DNA from: Prado023 sp964418695
Lineage (GTDB): Bacteria > Actinomycetota > Actinomycetes > S36-B12 > CAIYMF01
DNA: 64,000 nucleotides
Reading direction: 5' to 3'
Assembly: GCA_964418695.1 (NCBI GenBank)
Contig: CAYQMN010000010.1
Location: forward strand, 51,366-115,365
Positions within the stretch are counted from its first letter, which is position 1; each line of letters starts with the position of its first letter. This document shows positions 15,703-24,859 of the stretch, in pieces. The notes beneath the pieces are model-generated. The model searched no databases. It saw only the letters and a program-made list of their open reading frames with translations, and had not been told where the DNA came from. The position numbers were made by a program, and so were the translations under genes.

Positions 15703-18390
15703 ATGAACTCCCTGCACGCCTGGGACTCCGCCCAGATCCGCCAGCGCTTCCTGGACTACTTCGCCGCGCGCGGTCACACGGTCGTGCCCAGCGCCAGCCT
15801 GATCCTCGACGACCCGACCCTGCTGTTCGTGAACGCCGGGATGGTCCCGTTCAAGCCCTACTTCCTGGGCCAGGCGACGCCGCCGTACCAGCGAGCCACG
15901 AGCGTGCAGAAGGTCGTGCGCACCCTGGACATCGAGGAGGTCGGCAAGACCACCCGGCATGCCTCGTTCTTCCAGATGGCCGGCAACTTCTCGTTCGGCG
16001 ACTACTTCAAGGCCGGCGCGATCCCGTTCGCCTGGGAGCTGCTGACCGGATCGCCGGCCGACGGCGGGTTCGGCTTCCCGGAGGACCGGCTGTGGGCCAC
16101 GGTCTACGAGGACGACGACGAGGCGCTGGACATCTGGCACCGCGAGGTCGGCCTGCCGCTGGAGCGCATCCAGCGCCGCGGCCTGGCCGACAACTACTGG
16201 CACATGGGCGTGCCCGGCCCGGGCGGGCCGTGCTCGGAGATCTACTACGACCGCGGCCCGGAGCACGGGCGCGAGGGCGGTCCGGTCGCCGACGAGGACC
16301 GCTACCTCGAGGTCTGGAACCTCGTGTTCATGCAGTCCGAGCTTGCGCAGGTGCGGACCAAGGTCGACTTCGACATCCGCGGGGACCTGCCGAACAAGAA
16401 CATCGACACCGGCATGGGCCTGGAGCGGATGGCCGCGATCCTCCAGGGCGTCGACAACATCTACGAGATCGACACCACTCGGCACATCCTGGATCGGGCC
16501 GAGGCGCTGTCCGGTGCCCGCTACGGCGCCGACCCGACCGCCGACGTCGACCTGCGCGTGGTCGCCGACCACGCCCGGACCTGCGCGTTCCTGATCTGCG
16601 ACGGCGTGCTGCCCGGCAACGAGGGCCGCGGCTACGTGCTGCGGCGCATCCTGCGCCGCACGGTGGCCAAGATGCGCCGGCTGGGCGCGGGCGACCCGTC
16701 GATCGACGAGCTGGTGGCCGCCGCGATCGAGGCCATGGGTCCGCAGTACCCCGAGCTGGTGACCGACGCCGGGCGCATCCGCTCGGTGGCCCGCGGCGAG
16801 GAGGGCTCGTTCCTGGAGACGCTCGGCCGCGGCTCGACTCTCCTGGACACCGCCGTCGGCCGGGTCCGTGAGGGCGGCGGCGACACGCTGCCCGGCTCCG
16901 AGGTCTTCACCCTGCACGACACCTACGGCTTCCCGTTCGACCTGACCTTGGAGCTGGCCGCCCAGTCCGGCGTGCAGGTCGACGAGGCCGGCTTCCGCAA
17001 GCTGATGGCCGAGCAGAAGGCCCGCGCGAAGGCCGATGCCCGCGCGCGCAAGGCCGGGATGACCCCGGCGACCGTCTACCGCGACGTGATGGACGCGGCC
17101 GGCGTCACCGACTTCACCGGCTACTCCGAGTTCGTCTCTGAGGCGACCCTGCGCGGCCTGCTGGTCGACGGCGCGTCGGTGCCCGCGGCCGGGCCGGGCA
17201 CGCACGTCGAGGCGGTCCTGGACCGCACCCCGTTCTACGCCGAGGGCGGCGGCCAGATCGGCGACCAGGGCCTGATCCGGCTGGCCGACGGCACCACCCT
17301 GGACGTCTACGACGTGCAGCAGCCGGTGCCCGGCTTGTTCGTGCACCGGGCGACCGTGGTCGACGGCGAGGCCAGTGTCGGCACCGAGGCGGTGGGCGCG
17401 GTGGACCTGCCGCGCCGGCTGGCGATCAGTCGCGCGCACACCGCGACCCACATGATCCACAAGGCGTTCCGGGAGATCCTGGGCGAGACCGCGACCCAGA
17501 TGGGCTCGGAGAACTCGCCGGGCCGGCTGCGCTTCGACTTCCCGAACCCCGCGCCGGTGCCCGCGTCGGTGATGGGCGACGTCGAGGACCGCGTGAACAC
17601 GCTGCTTCTGGACGACCTGGAGGTCACCGCCGAGTACATGACCCAGGACCAGGCCCGCGCGATCGGGGCGATGGCGCTGTTCGGCGAGAAGTACGGCGAC
17701 CGGGTGCGCGTGGTCTCGATCGGGGACTGGGCGCGCGAGCTGTGTGGCGGCACGCACACGCACCGCTCCGGTCAGCTGGGCGTGGTGAAGTTCCTGTCCG
17801 AGACCTCGATCGGCTCGGGGGTGCGCCGCATCGAGGCACTCGTCGGCGCCGACGCCTACCGGCATCTGGCTCGCGAGCACGTCCTGCTCAACAGCATCAG
17901 CCAGCTGGTCAAGGCCCGTCCCGAGGAGCTCCCCGACCGGATCGGGGCGCTGATGGAGCGGCTCAAGCACGCCGAGGGCCAGCTCGCCGCGACCCGCAAG
18001 GCCGCGGTCGTCGCCGACATCGAGGGCACCATCGGGGTTCGCCACGACATCGCCGGGCTGCGCGTGTGGACCTACGCGCTGCCCGACGGCTCCACCGCGG
18101 CGGATCTGCGGGAGGCCACCAACGCGGCCGTCCAGCTGGTCACCCGCAAGGCCCCGGTCGTGCTGGTCGGGGCGGCCCGCGCCGACGGCAAGGTGGCCCT
18201 GCTGGTCTCGGTCAACGACCTGGCGCAGGCCGAGGGGGTGAGCGCCCGCGAGGTGCTCGCCGCTGCGCTGCCCGCGGTCGAGGGCCGGGGCGGCGGCAAG
18301 GCCGACACCGCGCAGGGCGGCGGGTCGAGGCCCGAGGGCATCAACGACGCGCTGGCGGCCGCGCGCACCTACCTGGCGTCCCGCGCCTGA
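15703..18390 (+). CDS. alaS: Alanyl-tRNA synthetase
   Basis: Charges tRNA-Ala and edits Ser/Gly mischarging. 895 residues, full length. The catalytic domain shows FVNAGMVPFKPYFLG, PGPGGPCSEIYYDRG and NIDTGMGLERMA. The editing domain has HTATHMIHKAFREIL (the zinc-binding HxxxH) and CGGTHTHRSGQLGVVKF (the Cys and His ligands). The C-Ala domain ends with GGGSRPEGINDALAAARTYL. The start matches the family N-terminus (MNSLHAWDSAQIRQRFLDYFAARGH). It is the first large gene of a cluster with ruvX (1 nt apart) and mltG. Confidence 0.98.
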   Translation: MNSLHAWDSAQIRQRFLDYFAARGHTVVPSASLILDDPTLLFVNAGMVPFKPYFLGQATPPYQRATSVQKVVRTLDIEEVGKTTRHASFFQMAGNFSFGDYFKAGAIPFAWELLTGSPADGGFGFPEDRLWATVYEDDDEALDIWHREVGLPLERIQRRGLADNYWHMGVPGPGGPCSEIYYDRGPEHGREGGPVADEDRYLEVWNLVFMQSELAQVRTKVDFDIRGDLPNKNIDTGMGLERMAAILQGVDNIYEIDTTRHILDRAEALSGARYGADPTADVDLRVVADHARTCAFLICDGVLPGNEGRGYVLRRILRRTVAKMRRLGAGDPSIDELVAAAIEAMGPQYPELVTDAGRIRSVARGEEGSFLETLGRGSTLLDTAVGRVREGGGDTLPGSEVFTLHDTYGFPFDLTLELAAQSGVQVDEAGFRKLMAEQKARAKADARARKAGMTPATVYRDVMDAAGVTDFTGYSEFVSEATLRGLLVDGASVPAAGPGTHVEAVLDRTPFYAEGGGQIGDQGLIRLADGTTLDVYDVQQPVPGLFVHRATVVDGEASVGTEAVGAVDLPRRLAISRAHTATHMIHKAFREILGETATQMGSENSPGRLRFDFPNPAPVPASVMGDVEDRVNTLLLDDLEVTAEYMTQDQARAIGAMALFGEKYGDRVRVVSIGDWARELCGGTHTHRSGQLGVVKFLSETSIGSGVRRIEALVGADAYRHLAREHVLLNSISQLVKARPEELPDRIGALMERLKHAEGQLAATRKAAVVADIEGTIGVRHDIAGLRVWTYALPDGSTAADLREATNAAVQLVTRKAPVVLVGAARADGKVALLVSVNDLAQAEGVSAREVLAAALPAVEGRGGGKADTAQGGGSRPEGINDALAAARTYLASRA

Positions 18391-18391
18391 G

Positions 18392-18847
18392 GTGGTCGTG
18401 CGCTGCGGAGCCCGGCTCGGCGTGGACGTCGGCTCAGTGCGCATCGGGGTCGCTCGCTGCGACGTCTCCGCGCTGCTGGCCGTGCCCGTGGAGACCGTTC
18501 CGCGCGGCGACGGCGACCTGGACCGGCTGGCCGCGCTGGCCGCGGAGCACGAGGCCGTCGAGGTGGTCGTCGGCCTGCCCCTGACGATGGCCGGGAAGAT
18601 GGGGCCGGCCGCGACCGCGGTCCGCGACTTCGCCCGCACGCTGGCCGATCGCGTCGCCCCCGTCCCTGTCCGGATGGTGGACGAGCGTCTCACCACCGCT
18701 CAGGCGACTCGTGGTCTGCGGGCGGCCGGTCGAAGCGCGCGGAACAGCCGCAGCGTGGTAGATCAAGAGGCTGCGGTCCAGATCCTCCAATACTGTGTCG
18801 ATGCCGAGCGGGCCACTGGCCACGCCCCTGGAACCCTCGTGGAGTGA
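18392..18847 (+). CDS. ruvX: RuvX/YqgF-family putative pre-16S rRNA nuclease
   Basis: RNase H-fold nuclease thought to trim the 5' end of 16S rRNA. 151 residues from a GTG one base after the alaS stop; in-frame GTG codons just downstream make the exact start uncertain by a few residues. Motifs: LGVDVGSVRIGVA (first catalytic Asp), VVVGLPLTMAGKMGPAA, and PVRMVDERLTTAQA (acidic pair), then a C-terminal SVVDQEAAVQILQ helix. One base separates its stop from the mltG start, so alaS-ruvX-mltG-aroE looks like one transcript. Confidence 0.94.
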   Translation: MVVRCGARLGVDVGSVRIGVARCDVSALLAVPVETVPRGDGDLDRLAALAAEHEAVEVVVGLPLTMAGKMGPAATAVRDFARTLADRVAPVPVRMVDERLTTAQATRGLRAAGRSARNSRSVVDQEAAVQILQYCVDAERATGHAPGTLVE

Positions 18848-18848
18848 G

Positions 18849-19973
18849 ATGAGCAACGTCGGACTGGACATGACGCCCGGGTCCAGCGCGCCCAAGCCAC
18901 CCCGCAAGCGGGGCTCGTCGTGGTTCGCCGTGCTGTTCAGCGTGCTCGTCGTGGCCGGGATCGCCGTGGGCGTCAAGGTCGTGCTGGACAACCTGCCCTC
19001 GCTCGGCGGGGCGCAGGACTACCACGGCGACGGCACCGAGCCGACGGTGGTGGCCTCGGTGGCCAAGGGCGCCACCCTGGCCGAGATCGGCCAGACCCTC
19101 AAGGCGCAGGACGTGGTGGCGTCCGTGGATGCCTGGCTGGACGCGACCAAGCGCGAGCCCAAGTCCAGCTCGATCGGGCCGGGGCAGTACGAGATGCTCT
19201 CGCAGATGTCCGCCGACGCCGCGGTCGCCCGGATGCTCGACCCCAGCTCGCGGATCACCGACCAGCTGCTGCTGCGCGAGGGCCTGCGGATGGACCAGAC
19301 GTTCACCGCGATCAACGAGGCGACCGGGATCTCGGTGTCGAGCCTGGAGAAGGCCGCCAAGAGCGGCGACATCGGCCTTCCCGACTACGCCGACAACCGG
19401 GCCGAGGGCTTCCTGTTCCCGGCCAAGTACGACCTGGACCCGGGGGAGAAGGCCACGCAGATCCTCAGCCGGCTGGTCGCCCGCTGGGACCAGGCCGCCG
19501 TCAAGGTGAACCTGGAGAAGGACGCCAAGGGTGTGGGGATGAAGCCCTACGAGGTGATGATCGTGGCCAGCCTGGTGCAGGCCGAGGGGCATCCCGACGA
19601 CTTCGACAAGGTCGCCCGGGTCATCTACAACCGCCTGGACCCGGATACCTGGGGCGGCACCTACGGCTACCTGCAGATGGACGCCACGGTGAACTACGCG
19701 CTGAAGTCCTCGGAGATCAACCTGACCGAGGAGCAGCTGAAGAACACCGACTCGCCGTACAACACGTACACGCACACCGGCCTGCCGCCCGGGCCGATCA
19801 ACTCGCCGGGCGAGGCCGCGATGGCGGCGGCGCTGAACCCGGCCGACGGCGACTGGCTCTACTACGTGACGGTCAACCCCGACACGGGCGAGACGAAGTT
19901 CACCAGCGACTACGACGAGTTCCTGAAGTACAAGGAGGAGCTGTCCCGCTGGCACGCCGAGAACCCCTCGTGA
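18849..19973 (+). CDS. mltG: Endolytic peptidoglycan transglycosylase MltG (YceG-like)
   Basis: Cleaves nascent glycan strands and so sets their length. 374 residues: short cytoplasmic basic tail (PPRKRGSS), one membrane span (WFAVLFSVLVVAGIAVGV, about 23-42), a LysM-like segment (VASVAKGATLAEIGQTLKAQ), and the YceG catalytic domain. The expected catalytic Glu is E246 in ASLVQAEG, followed by VARVIYNRL and the conserved LQMDATVNYAL and YNTYTHTGLPPGPINSPG. The start is placed at the ATG overlapping the ruvX end. aroE begins inside its stop codon (GTGA). Confidence 0.95.
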   Translation: MSNVGLDMTPGSSAPKPPRKRGSSWFAVLFSVLVVAGIAVGVKVVLDNLPSLGGAQDYHGDGTEPTVVASVAKGATLAEIGQTLKAQDVVASVDAWLDATKREPKSSSIGPGQYEMLSQMSADAAVARMLDPSSRITDQLLLREGLRMDQTFTAINEATGISVSSLEKAAKSGDIGLPDYADNRAEGFLFPAKYDLDPGEKATQILSRLVARWDQAAVKVNLEKDAKGVGMKPYEVMIVASLVQAEGHPDDFDKVARVIYNRLDPDTWGGTYGYLQMDATVNYALKSSEINLTEEQLKNTDSPYNTYTHTGLPPGPINSPGEAAMAAALNPADGDWLYYVTVNPDTGETKFTSDYDEFLKYKEELSRWHAENPS

Positions 19974-20812
19974 CCCCGGCGCGACGCCGGGCCGCCGTCC
20001 TGGGCAGCCCGATCGCCCACAGCCTGTCGCCAGTGCTGCATCGCGCGGCGTACGCCGGGCTCGGGCTGGACTGGCGCTACGACGCCGTCGAGGTCGACGA
20101 GGCCGGGCTGCCCGCGTTCCTGGCCGGCTGCGGACCGCAGTGGGCCGGCCTCTCGCTGACGATGCCGCTCAAGCGCGCCGTCCTGCCGCTGCTGGACTCC
20201 CGCACCGAGCTCGTGGACGTCGTCGGCGCGGCCAACACGGTGGTCTTCGGGGCAGACGGCTCGCGGGCCGGGCACAACACCGACGTCGCGGGGATCGTCG
20301 CGGCGCTGGCCGGGATCGGCGCGACGGCCGGGCCGGCGCTGGTCCTGGGCGGTGGGGCGACGGCTGCCTCGGCGGTGGCCGCGCTGGCCGAGCTGGGCTG
20401 CCCGTCGGTCACGGTCCTGGCCCGTCGCCCGCAGGTCGCCCGCGCGGGGCTCTCGGGGGTCGCCGACCGGCTCGGGCTGCCGGTCGAGTTCGGGGTGTGG
20501 CCCGCTCCTGACGAGCGACTGCCCGGCGAATCTCAGGCGGCCGTCGTGGTGAGCACCGCGCCCGGTGCCGCCAGTGCCGGACTGCTGGGCAGCATCCCGG
20601 CCGACCCTGGGGCGCTGCTCGACGTCGCCTACGCCCCCTGGCCGCCGCCGCTGGTGACCGCCTGGCAGTCCGCGGGCGGGCGGGCGGTGGCCGGGGACCA
20701 GATGCTGCTCCACCAGGCGGTCGAGCAGGTCGCCCTGATGACCGGCCAGCGCCCGCAGGTCGCCGGGATGGCCGAGGCGCTGCGCACCGAGATCACCCGC
20801 CGAACGACCTGA
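19970..20812 (+). CDS. aroE: Shikimate dehydrogenase
   Basis: Reduces 3-dehydroshikimate to shikimate with NADPH. 280 residues from a GTG overlapping mltG by four bases. Substrate-binding motifs are GSPIAHSLSPVLHRAAY and SLTMPLK, with the catalytic Lys; GAANTVVF and HNTDVAGI supply Asn and the catalytic Asp. The dinucleotide loop is VLGGGATAASAVAAL. The C-terminal helix has GDQMLLHQAVEQVALMTG. It stands apart from aroC-aroK-aroB, with the prepilin peptidase gene in between, an order shared by many actinobacteria. Confidence 0.96.
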   Translation: MTPARRRAAVLGSPIAHSLSPVLHRAAYAGLGLDWRYDAVEVDEAGLPAFLAGCGPQWAGLSLTMPLKRAVLPLLDSRTELVDVVGAANTVVFGADGSRAGHNTDVAGIVAALAGIGATAGPALVLGGGATAASAVAALAELGCPSVTVLARRPQVARAGLSGVADRLGLPVEFGVWPAPDERLPGESQAAVVVSTAPGAASAGLLGSIPADPGALLDVAYAPWPPPLVTAWQSAGGRAVAGDQMLLHQAVEQVALMTGQRPQVAGMAEALRTEITRRTT

Positions 20813-20997
20813 GTCGCCGAGCTGCGGGTCGTGTCTGACTGGTGCGGCCCGCCGCCCTGCGCGCTGCCTGGCGATCGCTCGTCGGGCGTCGGACCTCCGG
20901 CATCGGGCGGCCGTGGTCCGGGGCCGGGAACCGGGTGCCGGGGTCCGGCTGTCCACAGCGCGGCGCCGCGTGGGCGGGGCACCGGCCGAGACGCTGG

Positions 20998-21003
20998 CAG
21001 AAT
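20998..21003 (+). promoter_or_regulatory. -10-like hexamer at a leaderless start (prepilin peptidase)
   Basis: CAGAAT is followed by exactly 6 nt and then the GTG at 21010. The rest of the 197-bp gap after aroE (20813-21009) shows no gene. Confidence 0.5.
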
Positions 21004-21009
21004 CCCCGC

Positions 21010-21789
21010 GTGGACTTCGGCGGGGTGGCGTTCGTGGTGGCGATCGCCGTGCTGGGCCTGCTCGCCGGATCGCTGGGCACGGTCGCGACCGCTCGCCTGC
21101 CGCGCGAGGAGCCGCTGCGCGGGGCGCCGCACTGCTCGACCTGCGCAGCCAGGATCGCCGGGCGCGACCTCGTGCCGGTGGTCTCGTGGCTGCTCCTGCG
21201 CGGCCGGTGCCGCAGCTGCGACGCCCCGATCGGTCGCGAGCCCCTCGTGGTGGAGCTGCTCACCGGGGCGACGTTCGCGGTGCTGGCGTCCGTCCTCGGC
21301 CCCCAATGGACGCTGCCTGCCTTCCTGTATGTCGCGGCGAGCGGGATCGCCCTGTCGACCATCGACCTGCGCACCCGGCGCCTGCCCAACCAGCTGACCC
21401 TGCCCTCGATCCTCGTCGTCGCCGGGCTCCTGCTGCTCCCGGCGATCGCCGAGGGCGCCTGGTCGGACTACGGGCGGGCGCTGCTGGGCGGGCTGGCGCT
21501 GTTCGCGTTCTACCTCCTGCTCGCGCTGATCTATCCGGCCGGGATGGGGATGGGGGACGTCAAGCTGGCTCCCAGCCTGGGCCTGGCCCTGGGCTTCCTC
21601 GGGTGGGGACCGTGGGCCGTGGGAGCGTTCCTGACGTTCGTGCTCGGCGGCCTGGTCGGGATCGTGGTGCTGCTGCGCGTCGGCCGGGGCACCACAATCC
21701 CGTTCGGCCCTTACATGGTCGCCGGGACTCTCCTGGCGATCCTGTGGGGCCAGCAGCTGGCCGACTGGTATGTCGGCGGCCTCGGCTGA
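21010..21789 (+). CDS. Prepilin peptidase (A24 family, PilD/TadV-like)
   Basis: Membrane aspartic peptidase that cleaves class III signal peptides of type IV pilins and related pseudopilins. 259 residues with seven or eight spans. The cytoplasmic zinc-finger loop has two Cys pairs (CSTC and CRSC) around residues 41-76. Catalytic aspartates are in STIDLRTRRLPNQLT and GMGMGDVKLAPSLGL, the GxGD motif. The GTG at 21010 is chosen from the -10-like spacing and from the first span (VAFVVAIAVLGLLAGSLGTVATARL). No pilin or pilus assembly gene lies in the window; an isolated peptidase gene among aro genes is a common actinobacterial arrangement. Confidence 0.93.
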   Translation: MDFGGVAFVVAIAVLGLLAGSLGTVATARLPREEPLRGAPHCSTCAARIAGRDLVPVVSWLLLRGRCRSCDAPIGREPLVVELLTGATFAVLASVLGPQWTLPAFLYVAASGIALSTIDLRTRRLPNQLTLPSILVVAGLLLLPAIAEGAWSDYGRALLGGLALFAFYLLLALIYPAGMGMGDVKLAPSLGLALGFLGWGPWAVGAFLTFVLGGLVGIVVLLRVGRGTTIPFGPYMVAGTLLAILWGQQLADWYVGGLG

Positions 21790-21849
21790 TCCTGGTCCTT
21801 CCCGGTCGCGGGCCCGGCCTCGGCGCCCGGGGCTGTGCCGGGGGCGTGG

Positions 21850-21855
21850 GAGAAT
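21850..21855 (+). promoter_or_regulatory. -10-like hexamer at a leaderless start (aroC)
   Basis: GAGAAT is followed by 6 nt and the ATG at 21862. The sequence around it closely resembles the element before the prepilin peptidase gene. Confidence 0.5.
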
Positions 21856-21861
21856 CCGCCA

Positions 21862-23046
21862 ATGCTGCGTTGGTTGACCGCTGGTGAGTCCCATGGCCCG
21901 GCGCTGGTCGGAATCCTCGAGGGCGTGCCCGCGGGCGTGCCGGTGACCACCCAGGCGATCGCCGACGACCTCGCGCGTCGGCGCCTGGGCATCGGCCGGG
22001 GTGCGCGGATGAAGTTCGAGGCCGACGAGGTCCGCATCCTCGGTGGGGTCCGGCACGGCCTCACGATCGGCGGGCCGGTCGCGATCGAGGTGGGCAACAC
22101 CGAGTGGCCCAAGTGGACCGAGGTGATGTCCGCCGACCCGGTGGATGCCGAGGTGCTGGCCGCTCAGGCCCGTAGCGCCCCGCTGACCCGGCCCCGGCCC
22201 GGCCACGCCGACCTGGTCGGCATGCAGAAGTACGGCTTCGACGACGCCCGCCCGGTCCTGGAGCGAGCCTCCGCGCGGGAGACCGCCGCCCGGGTGGCCC
22301 TGGGCGCGGTCGCCAAGGCGCTGCTGGCCGAGGTGCTCGGCTCCTCGGTCATCAGCCACGTCGTCCGGCTCGGCACGGTCGCGGTGCCCGAGGGAACTGC
22401 GCTGCCCGGCCCGGCGGACCTGGCCGCGGTCGACGCCGTCCCCGCCCGCTGCTTCGACCCGCAGACCGCCGAGGCGATGGCGCGGGAGGTGGAGGCCGCC
22501 CGCAAGGACGGCGACACCCTCGGGGGTGTGGTGGAGGTGCTGGTCGACGGGCTGCCGCCCGGGCTCGGCTCGCATGTGCACTGGGACCGCCGGCTGGACG
22601 CCCGGCTGGCCGGGGCGCTCATGGGCATCCAGGCGATCAAGGGCGTCGAGGTCGGCGACGGGTTCGCGCTGGCGGCCACCCGCGGGTCGGCCGCGCACGA
22701 CGAGATCGTCGGGGCCGGGCCGGGCCGGGTCGCGCGGCTGACCGGTCGGTCAGGCGGCACCGAGGGCGGCATGAGCACCGGCGACCTGCTGCGGGTGCGG
22801 GCGGCGATGAAGCCCATCTCGACGGTCCCGCGCGCCCTGCGCACCGTCGACATCACCACCGGCGCGCCGGCCAAGGCCAACAACCAGCGCTCCGACGTGT
22901 GCGCGGTGCCGGCGGCCGGCGTGGTCGCCGAGGCGATGGTCGCCCTGGTCGTGGCCGACGCGGTCCTGGAGAAGTTCGGCGGGGACAGCGCCGCGGAGAC
23001 CTGCCGCAACGTCGCCGGATACCTCGACGGACTGGCGGTTCGATGA
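21862..23046 (+). CDS. aroC: Chorismate synthase
   Basis: FMN-dependent last step of the shikimate pathway (EPSP to chorismate). 394 residues. Signature segments are GESHGPALVGILEGVPAG, RRRLGIGRGARMKFE, SGGTEGGMSTGDLLRVRAAM and the C-terminal RSDVCAVPAAGVVAEAM with EKFGGDS. All expected FMN and substrate loops are visible. It is the first gene of a tightly overlapping aroC-aroK-aroB operon (four-base overlaps). The ATG is fixed by the conserved N-terminus MLRWLTAGESHG. Confidence 0.97.
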   Translation: MLRWLTAGESHGPALVGILEGVPAGVPVTTQAIADDLARRRLGIGRGARMKFEADEVRILGGVRHGLTIGGPVAIEVGNTEWPKWTEVMSADPVDAEVLAAQARSAPLTRPRPGHADLVGMQKYGFDDARPVLERASARETAARVALGAVAKALLAEVLGSSVISHVVRLGTVAVPEGTALPGPADLAAVDAVPARCFDPQTAEAMAREVEAARKDGDTLGGVVEVLVDGLPPGLGSHVHWDRRLDARLAGALMGIQAIKGVEVGDGFALAATRGSAAHDEIVGAGPGRVARLTGRSGGTEGGMSTGDLLRVRAAMKPISTVPRALRTVDITTGAPAKANNQRSDVCAVPAAGVVAEAMVALVVADAVLEKFGGDSAAETCRNVAGYLDGLAVR

Positions 23047-23603
23047 CCGACGTGACGGGCGATGTCGACGCTGCAGGCGGCCCCGTCGCCGTTCTCGTCG
23101 GCGTGCCCGGCGCGGGCAAGACCACCGTCGGCCGGGCGCTGTCCGAGCAGCTGGGGGTCGGCTTCCGCGATACCGATCAGGACGTGGAAGCCAGCACCGG
23201 CCGGTTGATCGCCGACATCTTCGTGGAGTCCGGCGAGCCGGCGTTCCGGGCGCTCGAGGCGCAGGCGGTGCGCGACGCGCTGGTGCAGCACGACGGGGTG
23301 CTGTGCCTGGGCGGGGGCGCGATCCTCGACCCGGTCACCCGCGCCGCGCTGGCCGGGCGCCCGGTGGTGTGGCTGCGCGTCGGGCTGAGCGCCGCCGCCC
23401 AGCGCGCGGGCCTCTCCGGCCCCCGCCCGGTCCTGCTGGGCAACGTGCGCTCCCAGCTGCACGGGCTGATGACCGCACGCGCGCCGCTCTACCAGGAGGT
23501 CGCGACCCTCGTGCTGGACACCGACGAGCTCTCCCCCCAGGAGACGGTCGACCGGATCCTCTCGGCGCTGGGTCTGTCCACCGGAGCGGAGGCGGGCCGA
23601 TGA
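23043..23603 (+). CDS. aroK: Shikimate kinase
   Basis: Phosphorylates shikimate at the 3-hydroxyl. 186 residues from an ATG inside the aroC stop. P-loop GVPGAGKTTVGRAL (about residues 20-33), the shikimate-binding Asp in FRDTDQDVEASTGRLIADIF, Arg in GEPAFRALE, and the LGGGAI loop. The lid region with the conserved Arg is RPVLLGNVRSQL. The first 13 residues are a non-conserved extension. It overlaps aroB by four bases. Confidence 0.96.
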   Translation: MTDVTGDVDAAGGPVAVLVGVPGAGKTTVGRALSEQLGVGFRDTDQDVEASTGRLIADIFVESGEPAFRALEAQAVRDALVQHDGVLCLGGGAILDPVTRAALAGRPVVWLRVGLSAAAQRAGLSGPRPVLLGNVRSQLHGLMTARAPLYQEVATLVLDTDELSPQETVDRILSALGLSTGAEAGR

Positions 23604-24712
23604 CCACCGCCGGTCCGACTCGGATCACGGTCGACGCCGGCGCGCCCTACGACGTGGTCGTGGGGACCGGCCTCCTCGGCGAGCTGGACGGGCTGATCGG
23701 CCCGGACCCGACCCGGGTCGCGATCATCCACCCTGGCGCACTGGCCACCTCGGCGCAGGCCATCCGCGAGGACCTCAGCGACCGTGGCCGCACCGCCATC
23801 CTGATCGAGGTCCCCGAGGCCGAGGACGCCAAGACCGCGCAGGTCGCCGCGTTCTGCTGGTCGGTGCTGGGCCAGGCCGGGTTCACCCGCTCGGATGCCG
23901 TGGTCAGCCTCGGGGGAGGGGCGACCACCGACCTGGCCGGGTTCGTGGCGGCGAGCTGGCTGCGCGGGGTGCGCGTCGTGCACGTCCCCACGACGCTGCT
24001 GGCGATGGTCGACGCCGCGGTCGGCGGCAAGACCGGGATCAACACCGCCGAGGGCAAGAACCTGGTGGGCGCGATCCACGAGCCGGCTGGCGTCCTGTGC
24101 GACCTGAATGCCCTGGAGACGCTGCCCGGCAACGACCTGGTCGCCGGGCTGGCCGAGGTGGTGAAGGCCGGGTTCATCCGCGACATCGCGATCCTCGACC
24201 TGGTCCGGGGCGACCCGGACGCCGCCCGCGATCCCGGCTCGCCGGTGCTGCGCGAGCTGATCGAGCGGGCGATCCAGGTCAAGGCCGACGTGGTGTCCGG
24301 CGACCTGCACGAGACCTCGCGTGCGCTGGGCGGTCGGGAGATCCTCAACTACGGCCACACGCTGGGCCACGCGATCGAGCGCGCGGAGCGCTACCGCTGG
24401 CGCCACGGCGCGGCAGTCTCGGTCGGCATGGTCTTCGTCGCGGAGCTCTCGGCGCTGGCCGGGCGACTGGACGAGGCCGGCGTGGACCTGCACCACGAGC
24501 TGCTCGGGTCGCTGGGACTGCCCACGACCTACTCGGGTGCGGCCTGGCCGGCGCTGCACGAGACGATGCTCGTGGACAAGAAGGCACGCGGGAACCAGCT
24601 GCGGTTCGTGATCCTGGAGCGGATCGGCTCGCCGATCTTCCTCGACGGCCCCGACCCGGCCATGCTCCTCGGCGCCTTCGACGCCATCGCCAGCGGCGCT
24701 CCGGGGGATTAG
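23600..24712 (+). CDS. aroB: 3-dehydroquinate synthase
   Basis: NAD- and metal-dependent cyclisation of DAHP to 3-dehydroquinate. 370 residues. NAD-binding segment VVSLGGGATTDLAGFVAASWLRGV and VPTTLLAMVDAAVGGKTGIN; active-site segment AEGKNLVGAIHEPAGVLCDL and GLAEVVKAGFI; metal-ligand His in LNYGHTLGHAIE and the later RWRHGAAVSVGM. The end, after LRFVILERIG, is the usual C-terminus. It is the last gene of aroC-aroK-aroB; a 147-bp gap separates it from aroQ. Confidence 0.97.
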   Translation: MTTAGPTRITVDAGAPYDVVVGTGLLGELDGLIGPDPTRVAIIHPGALATSAQAIREDLSDRGRTAILIEVPEAEDAKTAQVAAFCWSVLGQAGFTRSDAVVSLGGGATTDLAGFVAASWLRGVRVVHVPTTLLAMVDAAVGGKTGINTAEGKNLVGAIHEPAGVLCDLNALETLPGNDLVAGLAEVVKAGFIRDIAILDLVRGDPDAARDPGSPVLRELIERAIQVKADVVSGDLHETSRALGGREILNYGHTLGHAIERAERYRWRHGAAVSVGMVFVAELSALAGRLDEAGVDLHHELLGSLGLPTTYSGAAWPALHETMLVDKKARGNQLRFVILERIGSPIFLDGPDPAMLLGAFDAIASGAPGD

Positions 24713-24846
24713 GGCCCCGCCGGTCGGTCCATCGAGACCAGCGGGGGGTTGGGTCGGTCTCCGCCCGTCTGTCGGGTGGGGGGGTGGCGTTCCGTGTGCG
24801 CGTGCCCGAGCCTCACGCGCGGAGCCAGGTCTGGGCCGCACGCCGG

Positions 24847-24852
24847 TAGGGT
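24847..24852 (+). promoter_or_regulatory. -10-like hexamer at a leaderless start (aroQ)
   Basis: TAGGGT is followed by 7 nt and the ATG at 24860. Confidence 0.45.
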
Positions 24853-24859
24853 CGCGGGC

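Noticed and set aside
15682..18696. Open frame of about 1000 codons on the minus strand opposite alaS
   Set aside because: It is a shadow of alaS produced by high GC content: the sequence is rich in Arg, Ala, Gly and His without family motifs, while alaS has all its catalytic motifs.
20842..21009. Longer N-terminus for the prepilin peptidase from the ATG at 20842
   Set aside because: The added 56 residues are Arg/Gly/Pro-rich and not family-like, and the -10-like hexamer lies inside that stretch, 6 nt before GTG 21010.
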